From the NCBI GenBank assembly GCA_023376005.1, contig CM042139.1, positions 143,565,684 through 143,629,683 on the forward strand: a DNA stretch of 64,000 nucleotides, written 5' to 3'. The notes beneath the pieces were generated by a model. That model saw only the letters and a program-made list of their open reading frames with translations. It had not been told where the DNA came from and ran no database searches. Shown here in pieces: positions 54,178 to 63,190 of this stretch (position 1 is the stretch's first letter; each line of letters opens with the position of its first letter). Position numbers and translations under genes: made by a program. Source of the DNA: Doryteuthis pealeii. Lineage: Eukaryota > Mollusca > Cephalopoda > Myopsida > Loliginidae.

Positions 54178-54328
54178 TCAACTCCATAGCTGGAGGGAGA
54201 GTAGCTGGATGCATACCTTTCCCAAGGGTATTAGCGCTATGTGAAATGTAAACAGCCCTGTCCATGATTTGAACTCGGGTCGACAAATCCTTTTCCTTCG
54301 ACTCTAACCATTACACCACACGCTTCCA
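54178..54328 (-). mobile_element. SINE A, 5' half
   Basis: CAACTCCATAGCTGGAGGGAGAGTAG, GCATACCTTTCCCAAGGG, TATTAGCGCTATGTGAAATG, TGATTTGAACTCGGGTCGAC and CATTACACCACACGCTTCC. The part 54240-54324 appears identical to 53257-53341. Confidence 0.85.
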
Positions 54329-54420
54329 TAATGAAAATGAGATATATGTATATATACCACACACATATGTGGTGTATTTTGACTGCCAAGGAATTAAAAT
54401 AGCTTATCATTTAGCATTTG

Positions 54421-54423
<3 letters not shown>

Positions 54424-54474
<51 letters not shown>

Positions 54475-54533
54475 ATATACACATCACACATATATATATA
54501 TATATATATATATGTGTATATACACATCACACA
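54424..54533. repeat. (TA)n with a duplicated palindromic word
   Basis: TATGTGTATATACACATCACACA occurs at about 54469-54491 and 54512-54534, each at the end of a TA run. TGTGTATATACACA is itself a perfect palindrome. Confidence 0.9.
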
Positions 54534-54819
54534 TTTGTCATTGAAGGTAAAAGACGAATGTTAATGCATAGTTCCCTCTTTTCCTATTCTTCAGAAAGTG
54601 TCCAAAGATTGATCAGCAATATTTAAGCTGATCATAATACTTAATGGTCATATCTCCAAAAGCTTTAATCTGTTGACATGGCTTCTGACCTTTCCAATGA
54701 CCCAACTCTGATCATCCATTAGGGTAACAAATGGTCTATAACATTCAATGCATCAAAACCCAAATTACTATCAATCCACAACCACCACCGCCACCATAGC
54801 ACACATAAATTTATACCTC

Positions 54820-55170
54820 TTTTTCCTTTTGTTTTTCCCTTACTTTCTTTTTCACTCTTTGAATTCTTTATTTCTTCCATTCACTCTCCCCTTTCTTTCT
54901 ATCTTTCTTTCTATCTTTCTTTCTTTCCTCTACTCTTTCTTTACTCTTTGCATTGTATCTTTCTTTCTTTATTTATTTATCTATTTATTCTACTCTTTCT
55001 TTCTTTTTTCACTCTTTGCTTTCTATCTTTTTTTATTTATTTATTCATTTTCTCTGTCATTTCTTTCTCTTTCTTTCTTTTCCCTTCTTTGATTTCTTCC
55101 ACTTTCCATTCACTCTTTTCATTCTTTCTTTCCTCTTTTCTTTATTTCTTTCCTCTCTATAATGTTTCAA
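54820..55170. repeat. Pyrimidine-rich (TTTC)n-like tract
   Basis: CTTTCTTTCTTT words with ATTTATTTAT interruptions dominate the plus strand. Long Ser/Phe/Leu frames here are by-products. Confidence 0.9.
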
Positions 55171-55249
55171 TTTCTTCCATTCACTCTAAAGTGTCTTCTT
55201 ATCTTAAATACCTTAATAGTAAAATTAAATGGAGTCACTTGTCATGTAA

Positions 55250-55438
55250 AGCTTATTGTCATAGGAAATGGACCCATTGAACCAAGTTCAAATTACCAAA
55301 CTATTCACAGGACCAGTATGTAACACAAGGTCAATATTTTAAGCAAATTTTAACAGGTTTGCATTTAGTGTTTTCCTTCTCCTAGACTGGTTGCCATACC
55401 AAAGGTAAAGAATCCAGTCTGTTCTACTATTTATCTAT
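55250..55438. mobile_element. Chimeric SINE A: plus-strand head joined to minus-strand body
   Basis: TTATTGTCATAGGAAATGGACCC and AAGTTCAAATTACC (to about 55298) are a plus-strand head. They join directly to ACTATTCACAGGACCAGTATGTAACACAAGGTCAA, TTTTAACAGGTTTGCAT and TTCTCCTAGACTGGTTGCC, which are minus-strand tail and body. An inversion or insertion into an older copy would explain this. Confidence 0.75.
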
Positions 55439-55439
55439 G

Positions 55440-55512
55440 CATGTGATTTCCTATCCTCTGGGCATAAAATAACTCCAGATGGTTTGAAGTGCCATTAGAA
55501 TCAATCCATTAC
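55440..55512 (-). repeat. Family B head fragment
   Basis: ATGTGATTTCCTATCCTCTGGGCATAAAATAACTCC and GAAGTGCCATTAGAATCAATC match the head words at 23.4 and 29.2 kb. Confidence 0.65.
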
Positions 55513-56995
55513 TGAATTGCTCAATCAACTTTCATTCTCAGCACATTCCACTAAAAGAGCTTCTTCAAAGGAACAGTTGAAATGTGGAAAACACCCCCCG
55601 ATGAGTATTTTCCAACAGAACAAGTTCTTCAATATGTATCTTATTGGTTCTTAGATTCCTGAGTCACCTCCCATCCATCCATCCATAAATTCGTATTCCC
55701 ATCTCCAGTCATTCTGATTTGATAAATAATGCTTCTTATTTGTCACATTACATCACCATATCCTCATAACCCTTTATTATTATTTATTTTAGTAACCACC
55801 TTAAATAATAATCCTACAGATCAAACATTATACAGTGAAAATTTCAAATCAAAATTCTTTGTGCCAGGCTATGGACTTTTTGACCTGTCCTTGTACGTAT
55901 TATGTAGGTTTATGTTCTTGTAGGTTGAATGAAAGGAAGAAGGAAAAATGGAATATCGCTGTAGAAGTGGCATTGATAAGTGATTTCTTTTATATAGAGA
56001 TATCACAGTAAGTCAGAAATAAGAATTGTGGGAATAGAAAAAGAAAAGATAAAATCCAATCAAAAATAGTTCATTCATTCATTTTAGTGAACTTGATGTA
56101 GCAATATGGGACATAAGAGAAAGGACGTGAGAGAAAAGGACAAAAAAGATTTGTGAATAAGCAGGTATGAAGGTGATACTAGGAGAAGCAGAGGCACTTT
56201 GAACATTCAAACCTCACCTAAATTGCGTTGGTGCCCCCATTCTAGTTTTGTTTTCTATCTTTAACCTTTAAACCATAGTTCTTCAAATATACTTTTAATT
56301 AAATGATTGAGATATTGAGGTCTTTGGTCATTCTTCTCTCAAATAAAAGTATCTTTCTTAATAAAGTGAATGGATATTTTTTGGCTCAGGCTAATTTTTC
56401 TGCAGGTTTCTGGATCAATTAAGGAACTTTCTATAATTACATTATTAGATGATCTTGCTAGCACATTATCAGCAGTGAGAGTTGTTAAAGGAAGTATTAA
56501 TATTTCTAGAAGAAGAAGAAGTAGAAGAAGAAACAATGACCGTTTTTGGTTACTCACTCAGCTACAGAAATAAAGAATTGATAAAATTCCAAATTTCTAT
56601 AAAACTGTTTTCTCTTTTGTCCATATATTTTTTGTCTCTGCAATTAATAAGAGATTTTTAAAATTTTAATTAGATTTTAATTAATTTATAATTTTTATAA
56701 TTATCGTGTTCAAATATTTTCCTAATGAAACTTGATTATCATATTTTTTTTCTTGTTTGCGTATATGATTCATTTGTTACCAACTATATGTTATTTTTTT
56801 CTTTTTCCTTATTTTAAATAGACTTTTATGTAAAACTTTATTCCAAACTAAAAATAGCAAAATTTATAAATTCACTATCTCCCGAATCAATTAAGCAAAA
56901 ATCTCCCTTGGAAGAAGTACCTCCACTTCATAAAAACGATATCTCAGATATGAAACAATTCTGCTTACAAATCATATATTAAACCCCCCACCCCC
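55513..56995. other. No gene seen; (AAG)n-like stretch
   Basis: AGAAGAAGAAGAAGTAGAAGAAGAAAC near 56511 is a short trinucleotide repeat. Frames 56339-56557 and 56370-56573 overlap on opposite strands across it and are not credible genes. The rest is AT-rich. Confidence 0.3.
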
Positions 56996-57002
56996 AAAAC
57001 CC

Positions 57003-57058
57003 AATATTTGGCATTAAATAGCCGACAAGTGTTGATATGCCATTAAACCTACTAACCA
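57003..57058 (-). repeat. Family B head fragment
   Basis: AATATTTGGCATTAAATAGCCGAC and AGTGTTGATATGCCATTAAACC resemble the head at 28000-28040. Confidence 0.5.
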
Positions 57059-57099
57059 TCCCACACAATCTGTGAATAAATCTTTGATGGAAACAGATG

Positions 57100-57205
57100 T
57101 GGATGGCATAATGGTTCTTGCCATAGAAAGTGGACACAGTGAGCCAAGTTCAAATTCTGGAGAAAGCTGTTTGCATTTCCCTTAATGAAAGGCATGTATC
57201 TATTG
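57100..57205 (+). mobile_element. SINE A, 5' half of a split copy
   Basis: ATGTGGATGGCATAATGGTTC, CCATAGAAAGTGGACACAG, CAAGTTCAAATTCTGG, AAGCTGTTTGCATTTCCC and TGAAAGGCATGTATCTATT. The body resumes at 57658, which suggests a split by the intervening DNA. Confidence 0.7.
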
Positions 57206-57657
57206 AAAATTGATAATTAGTTGAATATCATTTCCTTATACAGAATAGATGTGAGAACAATTCAAAATGTAGTAATAGCAAGAATATTTTAATGCCTGGG
57301 AAAACTAAACAGAAGAGAATACAAGTATGACATGCAATACAAGGAAGAGCTTAGAAAGTGTTGTTCTAATATGAAAAGTGTCTTCAGTAGAGAAAGTGTT
57401 GAGTCCTTGATATCTAGATGGTAGAAAAGGAAAGTGTAAAGACATATATCGTGTTCATACTTTCTGGTGTGCAAGGCCAAAAACACAACTGGTGTATTGT
57501 TACAGAAGAGTGAAAGAGGGTTTTGACTTTACAGCTTTTTCTTTTATAATGTTACTGGCTATGTCACCTAGCAGCTACTATCAGACTAGTAATTACCTTT
57601 TGTGTCCCCTATTAGTTGAGAGTTGTAATCCCAACACATCTCTCTGTTCTTTCCCAA
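57206..57657. other. About 450-bp segment between two halves of a SINE A
   Basis: The segment is unlike families A-E. It contains a 65-codon minus-strand frame (57289-57486) and the start of an 82-codon plus-strand frame (57492-57740), neither with a known motif. Its position suggests a later insertion. I could not identify termini. Confidence 0.3.
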
Positions 57658-57790
57658 ACTATGTTTTAATAGTAGGACAGACTGGACTTTTTAGCCTTGG
57701 TGGGGCAATTGGTCCAGAAGAAGGAAAACTCTTAGTTTAAACTAGCTTTGCTTAAGAATTGATCATGTATTGATTCCTGCACATGGTGTA
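57658..57790 (+). mobile_element. SINE A, 3' half of a split copy
   Basis: ACTATGTTTTAATAGTAGGACAGACTGGACTTTTTAGCC, GGGGCAATTGGTCCAG, AAGAAGGAAAACTCTTAG and GCTTAAGAATTGATCATGTATTGATTCCTGCACATGG follow the order of the family's second half. Confidence 0.7.
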
Positions 57791-58745
57791 CGAGCTGAGC
57801 AAATACATACTTAGGAGAAAGCAAAAATTTGGTATTACTTTTTAGTGGCACAGATACACTTTTCACAATTTATTGTATTTTCAGAGCAAGGTAAAAAAAA
57901 AAACCCACTGTCAAACTACATCAAATATTAAAGAAACTGCTGCTAACACACTTTTGTATTCTGTCTGTTCCTTTGATGTAATTGTGATAGATTTCTTGTT
58001 ATCTTTATTTTCATTCTCACCATTTTTCTGCAATGAAAATTCTTACTGCTTCCATTCTCTCACTCTTACGCTATTCCAACTGTTTGCTTTTATTTCTTCA
58101 AATTCTTGCATCCATACTTAGAATTGAATCCGGCATTCATCTATAAGTTGTTTGAACCAATACAGCAGTGCAATAAAAAGCAACAAAAATAAGATGAAAA
58201 GATAAACTAGTCAAAAAGTGATAAAAACAATAATTCTTTCTCTAAGACTTATGACTATACTTATTCTTGTTGCTTAGTAATAATAAGAATAAAGTGGTAT
58301 TTTGATTTACGAGTTTAATTTGTTCTGCTTGTAACTCAATTTCCTCAAATATCAAATCAATTTTCCCCATTGAAATAAACTGAAATACCATTAATTTGTT
58401 CACCCCCCCCCAAAAAAAAAAACACACTAATTTTTTGTTACATTTTAAAAAAATAAGATAAATAGCACTGTATTGTATAAAAACATGATAGAGTAGAATG
58501 TAATAAATTATATGTTTTAATGTTTATCTTAAATGAATAATATTTTTCTTTGGCATAATAAATTTGGAAACTTAAATGTTTTTAGTGAACATGTTAACAT
58601 AAGCATATCTGAAGCTTGTTCATACCTCAAATTTTAGCTCTCAACACAAAGAAAAATAACAACAGTGATAGCTCATAACGCGGAAAACTTGTAAGTTATG
58701 ATTTTTATTCATAAAAATTTCTCAATTATTTCTTTTTTTTTGATA
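57791..58745. other. No gene seen
   Basis: AT-rich DNA with a C/A homopolymer junction at 58403-58423. The small frames have no motif. Confidence 0.3.
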
Positions 58746-58752
58746 GTTTTTA

Positions 58753-59112
58753 GTGACCCATGTATTCACTTGGCTTGCTGTTATCACTGTTCAAACGAGG
58801 ATTAGTAACGATTGTAATAAATATGCAGCACACAGGAATTCTGTATCTCACTTGATGAAAAGGTTTCAAGAAACAGATGTGCTTGGTGATAATCCATGGA
58901 TTGGACAAGAACAAGTGAAAGTAAAAGAAAGTATATCTTTCATTGAACAATCATTTTTGGACAGTTGGAGATGATCAATAAAATGGGCATCTTTTCGAGA
59001 TGCACTCTTCTAAGATAACTAATGGGATTCAGGGTATCACTGAAAATCAAGTGCAAAATGTATTTCTGGAACTTGAGAATCATATCACGATTTGTGTATG
59101 TAATGACAGTAA
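58753..59112 (+). pseudogene. Mariner/Tc-like transposase remnant with its core deleted
   Basis: The 73-codon frame 58753-58974 contains AAHRNSVSHLMKRFQETDVL followed by GDNPWIGQEQVKVKESISFI. This matches the layout of the N-terminal helix-turn-helix of mariner-type transposases: RNSV-HL---F-ETGSV-D-P--GR, then a segment such as --NV--V---. At 59024-59110, in a different frame, GIQGITENQVQNVFLELENH then ITICVCNDS matches the usual C-terminal end (I--IT---V-NVF-NLE-R---C-----G). Only about 50 bases lie between, so the catalytic DDE/D core is gone and the two parts are out of frame. The element is inactive. Confidence 0.65.
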
Positions 59113-59329
59113 AAATGTTGCTTGAGAATGAATTTCAGGCAACTTGCAGTTTTATGTGACAATCAAAATATCACCCTGCAGAAATCAAGATAGATGAATA
59201 GAAAGATAGATGTATGTGTATAATATAGGTGAATATATTCATCCATATGCAGATCTATACAAGAACAAACAAGGTGGGAAGATTCTGTTGCACCAGTTTT
59301 GCCAGTAACATTTTGAAAGTAGATATGAA

Positions 59330-59955
59330 TAGACAGATAGATTATTAGATAAATATGAATAGACTGAGATGGATAGATAGATAGATAGATAGATAAGAAC
59401 CAAGATAGATAGATAAATATGAATAGACTGTGATAGATAGACGTGAATAGACTGAGATAGATAGTTACATAGATATGAATAGAGGTTAATAGATAGAACA
59501 GACTCAGATAGGTAAGAATTAAGTGAAATAGATAGATGAATAGGAATAGACTGAGATAGATGGACATGAATAGACTGAGATAAATAGATATGAAGAAATA
59601 GAGATATATAGATATAGATACATAAGAAATATATATGAATAGACTAAGATAGAGATAGCTATAAATATCTAAATAGATAGTTATGAATAGATTGAGGTTG
59701 TTAGATAAGAACCAAGTGAGATAGATTGACATGAATAGACTGAGATAGATAAATAGATATGAATAGACTAAGGTAGATAGATAGATAGATAGATATGAAT
59801 AGACTAAGGTAGATATATAGATATGAATAGACTGAAATAGATAATTAAGGACTTTTTCAAATAGATATGAATACAAACTGATAAATAGATAGATATAAAT
59901 AGATTGAGATAGATAAGAATTAACAGAAATAGATATATATATAGATATGAATATA
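59330..59955. repeat. Compound (AGAT)n / ATGAATAGACTGAG minisatellite
   Basis: Runs of AGATAGAT alternate with ATGAATAGACTGAGATAGAT words over about 620 bases. The 272-codon minus-strand frame 59163-59981 (Ser/Ile/Tyr/Leu repeats) is the longest in the window and is purely a translation of this repeat. Confidence 0.95.
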
Positions 59956-59984
59956 CAGAGGTAAGAACTATCACCAGTCACAGC

Positions 59985-60445
59985 CTAATCTCCAGCAAGG
60001 CTCTGTACAAGATGTGCAACACTTTTCCACTATTAACATGGGTGGCACAAACATGTTTGTTCATGTGCTACAGATGCTCGATGAAGCACCCCCACAAAAA
60101 CTCTGGAATTTTCTGTAATAAGGTCAAATCTATTTCTGTTAATTCTTATCTATCTCAATCTATTCATATCTATCTATTTATCAATTTGTATGTATTATAT
60201 ACATTCCTGTATTTTGAAGATCTACCCAGACACAAAGGGGCTACCACAGCCAAAAATTAGCTACGGGTGGATCTTCAAAATACAGGAATGGGAACTCCAA
60301 GATTTGGCAAGCAACTGAGGGAGCTAAGGACCCTCACAAAGGAAAGTAAAGAGTGGCTCCAAATAAGGAAGGACTGAATACTGCTGTAAGATGTTCCAGA
60401 CTATGACAATGGCAGAATACAATAAATCATCACCATTATCAGAAA
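59985..60445. other. Inter-array segment with a 21-bp inverted repeat
   Basis: CATTCCTGTATTTTGAAGATC (60202-60222) is exactly the reverse complement of 60270-60290. The inverted repeat is flanked by minisatellite pieces in opposite orientation (TCTATCTC words at 60145-60180 and AGATAGAT at 60447). The patches 59985-60110 and 60290-60420 are GC-richer and unassigned. Confidence 0.7.
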
Positions 60446-60446
60446 G

Positions 60447-60800
60447 AGATAGATAGATAAGAACCTAGTGAAATAGATATTAATAAACTGAGATAGATAC
60501 AAATAGATAAGTAGATAGATATAAATAAACTGAGATAGATATATAATATCTGAATGAGTAGATTAATGCCACTAGCAAGTATACAACTATTAAACCCAGC
60601 AACTGTGACACAAAGGTAAAGAATAAGGGGTCCCCAATAAGAATTAAACTTACTACTATTAGAACTGAGTGGAACAGATAGAGAAATAGGAATAGACTGA
60701 GATACATAGATATGAATAGACTGAGATAGATAAATATATAGATATGAATAGACAGAGATATATAGGTACAAATAGATATGTAGATATGAATATATTGAGG
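60447..60800. repeat. Second compound (AGAT)n block
   Basis: AGATAGAT and AATAGACTGAGATA words fill 60447-60545 and 60672-60800. They are interrupted by a tRNA-like short repeat. The minus-strand frames here are repeat translations. Confidence 0.9.
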
Positions 60801-60905
60801 CCACTAGCAAGTAGGCAACTATCACACCCAGCAACTGTGGCACAAAGGTACTGAATAAGGGGTCCCCAATGAGAATTAAAGTTACTACATTAGAGTCTTG
60901 GTAAG
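60557..60905 (-). repeat. Two copies of a 105-bp tRNA-like short repeat
   Basis: Copy 1 (60566-60668) and copy 2 (60790-60905) share GCCACTAGCAAGTA, CAACTAT, CCCAGCAACTGTG, CACAAAGGTA and GAATAAGGGGTCCCCAAT, followed by GAGAATTAAAGTTACTAC. On the minus strand the last part resembles a degraded pol III B-box region. The copies are embedded in the (AGAT)n block. Confidence 0.75.
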
Positions 60906-61038
60906 GGTTACCTAACTGTAACCATCCTCTGTGTATATACATATTCATTTCTGATTTAATGAAGCAAAGCATTAATGTTGCTAAGAAGAGATATAGCGAA
61001 ATGTCAGTATTAAAGTTAAAAAGAGTCCTGAGGGGATT

Positions 61039-61039
<1 letters not shown>

Positions 61040-61130
<91 letters not shown>
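61040..61130. repeat. (CT)n followed by (TA)n
   Basis: CT dinucleotides to about 61087 change abruptly into TA dinucleotides to 61130. A further short TA run lies at 61237-61250. Confidence 0.95.
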
Positions 61131-61132
<2 letters not shown>

Positions 61133-61285
61133 AGCCAATCAAGCTTGCTTAGTTTATGTTTGACCTTTCAATGCATTATGAATACACTTCACTGGTTGCC
61201 ATTCTTAATGAAGAGTTTCTAGATGGATGATGACATATATATATATATACCCTTTGTTATTTCAATCTTGCTCACAAGTCGAGTC

Positions 61286-61378
61286 TGATCAGATGGTTGA
61301 TTTCAGAGTTTTTGTTCTCCTAGACTGGTTGTCCTATTAAGAGTAAAATGGCCAGCTGCCATACTATTTATCCATAAG
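61286..61378 (-). mobile_element. SINE A fragment
   Basis: GATTTCAGAGTTTTTGTTCTCC, TAGACTGGTTGTCCTATTAAG and CTGCCATACTATTTATCCATA are the middle of family A on the minus strand. The copy ends about 15 bases before the LTR-like block. Confidence 0.65.
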
Positions 61379-61393
61379 ACACAAAAACACTGC

Positions 61394-61949
61394 TGTAGCG
61401 AGATGGTAAATATCCTGAGTTTTGCGAGGACTACTGTTAGAAAATAAGAGATTGTAAAGGGTTAAAAAAAAGTGATGAACACAAAATGGTTTGTTGGGAA
61501 TTTGACCAGGGCGTGACCCCCCGAATGGAGAATTGAATATCAACCGGAAGTTTCGGGTGTTGACCGGAACCGGAAGTCATGTGGTGACGTGGAACGACAA
61601 AGAAAAATACCAGCCTCTTTTTGCTTTCTGAGGCCTAGAGGACAGACGGGACTCTGGTCCCTAGTGTGGGATTACAGTAATTTAACAGTGTCCTCTCTCT
61701 CTTCCTCTCTGCTTTCCTCCTCTTCTGATACAACCCACGAGACGAGCCTGGAAATAAAAGCTAAGCAGCTTGTGACAATATATTTCTCGCGTTGTACTTT
61801 TTTATCGACAAGATGACCGCCACGTGCCGAACACCTTTTTACTGTCATGAATTTGGAGACATGTTGACAAGACCCGCTATGCAACATATATCACTATTAG
61901 AACGTTACATATATCCGTTTTAGTACCATAAATATACCGCCACGTTACA
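61394..61949 (+). mobile_element. Candidate solo LTR (about 556 bp)
   Basis: The block begins TGTAGCGAGATGG and ends CCACGTTACA, giving TG...CA ends with an imperfect inverted terminus (TGTAGCG/CGTTACA). It is GC-richer than its flanks. AATAAAAG at about 61753-61760 is well placed for a poly(A) signal, and the CTCTCTCTCTTCC stretch before it fits a U3/R border. An alternative end is the CGTTACA at 61903-61909. I found no clear target-site duplication or internal genes. Frames 61589-61816 and 61672-61887 are opposite-strand chance frames. Confidence 0.55.
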
Positions 61950-61964
61950 CAGCTACTCAAATTC

Positions 61965-62465
61965 GTTGTTAGGTTGGTTGGGTTTTACGGCATGTCAACC
62001 CATTGTGTTATTTTATGCCGAAAAAGTTTTTGTTTTATTCATTCTTGATAGGTATACATTTTTTTCTATTTAACCTATAGATGGAACCCTAAGAGGTACT
62101 ACCACTCTAGGTCATAGTGAACCTGGGAGTAATGGTGATAAAGCAGTAATCCGCATTCCTCAGAGCTCCAGAATTGGACCTTCACCATCAGACAGAGTTT
62201 AATGTCATACACAGGACACAAAGGCCCTCAACCACGTCTTCTAGCACATATATGATAAAAATGGTTGAAGCTTGCCATAAGGGCAATAGGGTCGGGAAAA
62301 TCATATAGATGTTAAGGCTTGATGTGAGCAGCTGATTGATCAGAAGTGGCCTCTTTGATTGCCCATCTAGCCTAAGTAAGGGCCAAAGCATCAGGGTTCC
62401 ATCCTTAAGCCATTGGGGGGGGGGGGTCATCCCTCTACAGAGGTTCAGTCAGCTAAAGTCTCAGC
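61965..62465 (+). repeat. Family B, long copy
   Basis: GGTTGGTTGGGTTTTACGGCATGTCAACCC, TTTTATTCATTCTTGATAGGTATAC, TTAACCTATAGATGGAACCC, GAGGTACTACCACTCTAGGTCA, GGGAGTAATGGTGATAAAGC, CCTTCACCATCAGACAGAGTTTAATGTCAT, CATATATGATAAAA, CATATAGATGTTAAGG, GGTTCCATCCTTAAGC and CTCTACAGAGGTTCAGTCAG. A run of ten G lies at 62417-62426. Confidence 0.8.
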
Positions 62466-62565
62466 TAACTCAAATTTGTTTCATTCAACTGAACTCAAAA
62501 TCCTTCCTGCACTCGCATAAAATTATCTACCGATATATCTATGTTGCTATGTTGCTCAAATGACA

Positions 62566-63190
62566 CAAAACAATGGTTTGCTCATACAAGGTGATACATT
62601 AGCACCATTTCTGTTCATAAACTGCCTAGATTAGTTCTACAAACATCATTACATCAAATGAAGGTAAATGGTTTCACACTAAAAAGTGAGGAACAGATGA
62701 TATCCTGCAGAAATTCTTATGAATGCAGATGATCTAGTACGTCTAGCAAATACCCCCGGTAAACTGATTCTCCGCTACATACCCTGGAGCAAGCAGCTTT
62801 ACGTGAACTCAAATAAAATAGGGTTGATGTGTTTTAAACAAGATGGAAACATCTCCTTATTAAATGGCAAGCCTCTGAAATTAGTAGATTAGTTAATATA
62901 CTGAGGTAGCAATATCTTATCTATGGAAAGCGATGTTAATATACACATTGGAAAGGCATGGACTGATATTGACAGGTTATCAATCTCAAATGAAATAGTA
63001 TGAGAATTCTTTCAATCTGTAGCTGTATCAGTAATACTGTATGGCTGCACCTCTTGAACAGAGAAACCACTAGATGAAATGTCTCAAGAAAAGAAAATAT
63101 GAAAACAAAAATAATGATTGAAGAAGGAACTGCATAGGAACTGCATAATGATTAGAAAGAATCTGGAAAACCAATATTCAGAAGTGCACA
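62566..63190 (+). pseudogene. Reverse transcriptase core fragment of a non-LTR retrotransposon
   Basis: From 62581 one frame reads LIQGDTLAPFLFINCLD then a stop. QGDTLAP-LF is a hallmark of the polymerase palm. Shifted frames continue with LHQMKVNGFTLKSEEQ, then ILMNADDLVRLANTPGKLIL (ADD at about 62725-62733, with Asn in place of the usual Tyr). Then come SKQLYVNSNKIGLMCFKQDG, NISLLNGKPLKLVD, a GSNILSMESDVNIHIGKAWT-type segment, and FFQSVAVSVILYGCTS near 63010-63055. Several frameshifts and stops make it a pseudogene. It is the most upstream piece of this family in the window. Confidence 0.85.

Noticed and set aside
59163..59981. 272-codon minus-strand frame as a membrane protein
   Set aside because: It is a direct translation of the AGAT/ATGAATAGACTGAG repeat with no non-repetitive core.
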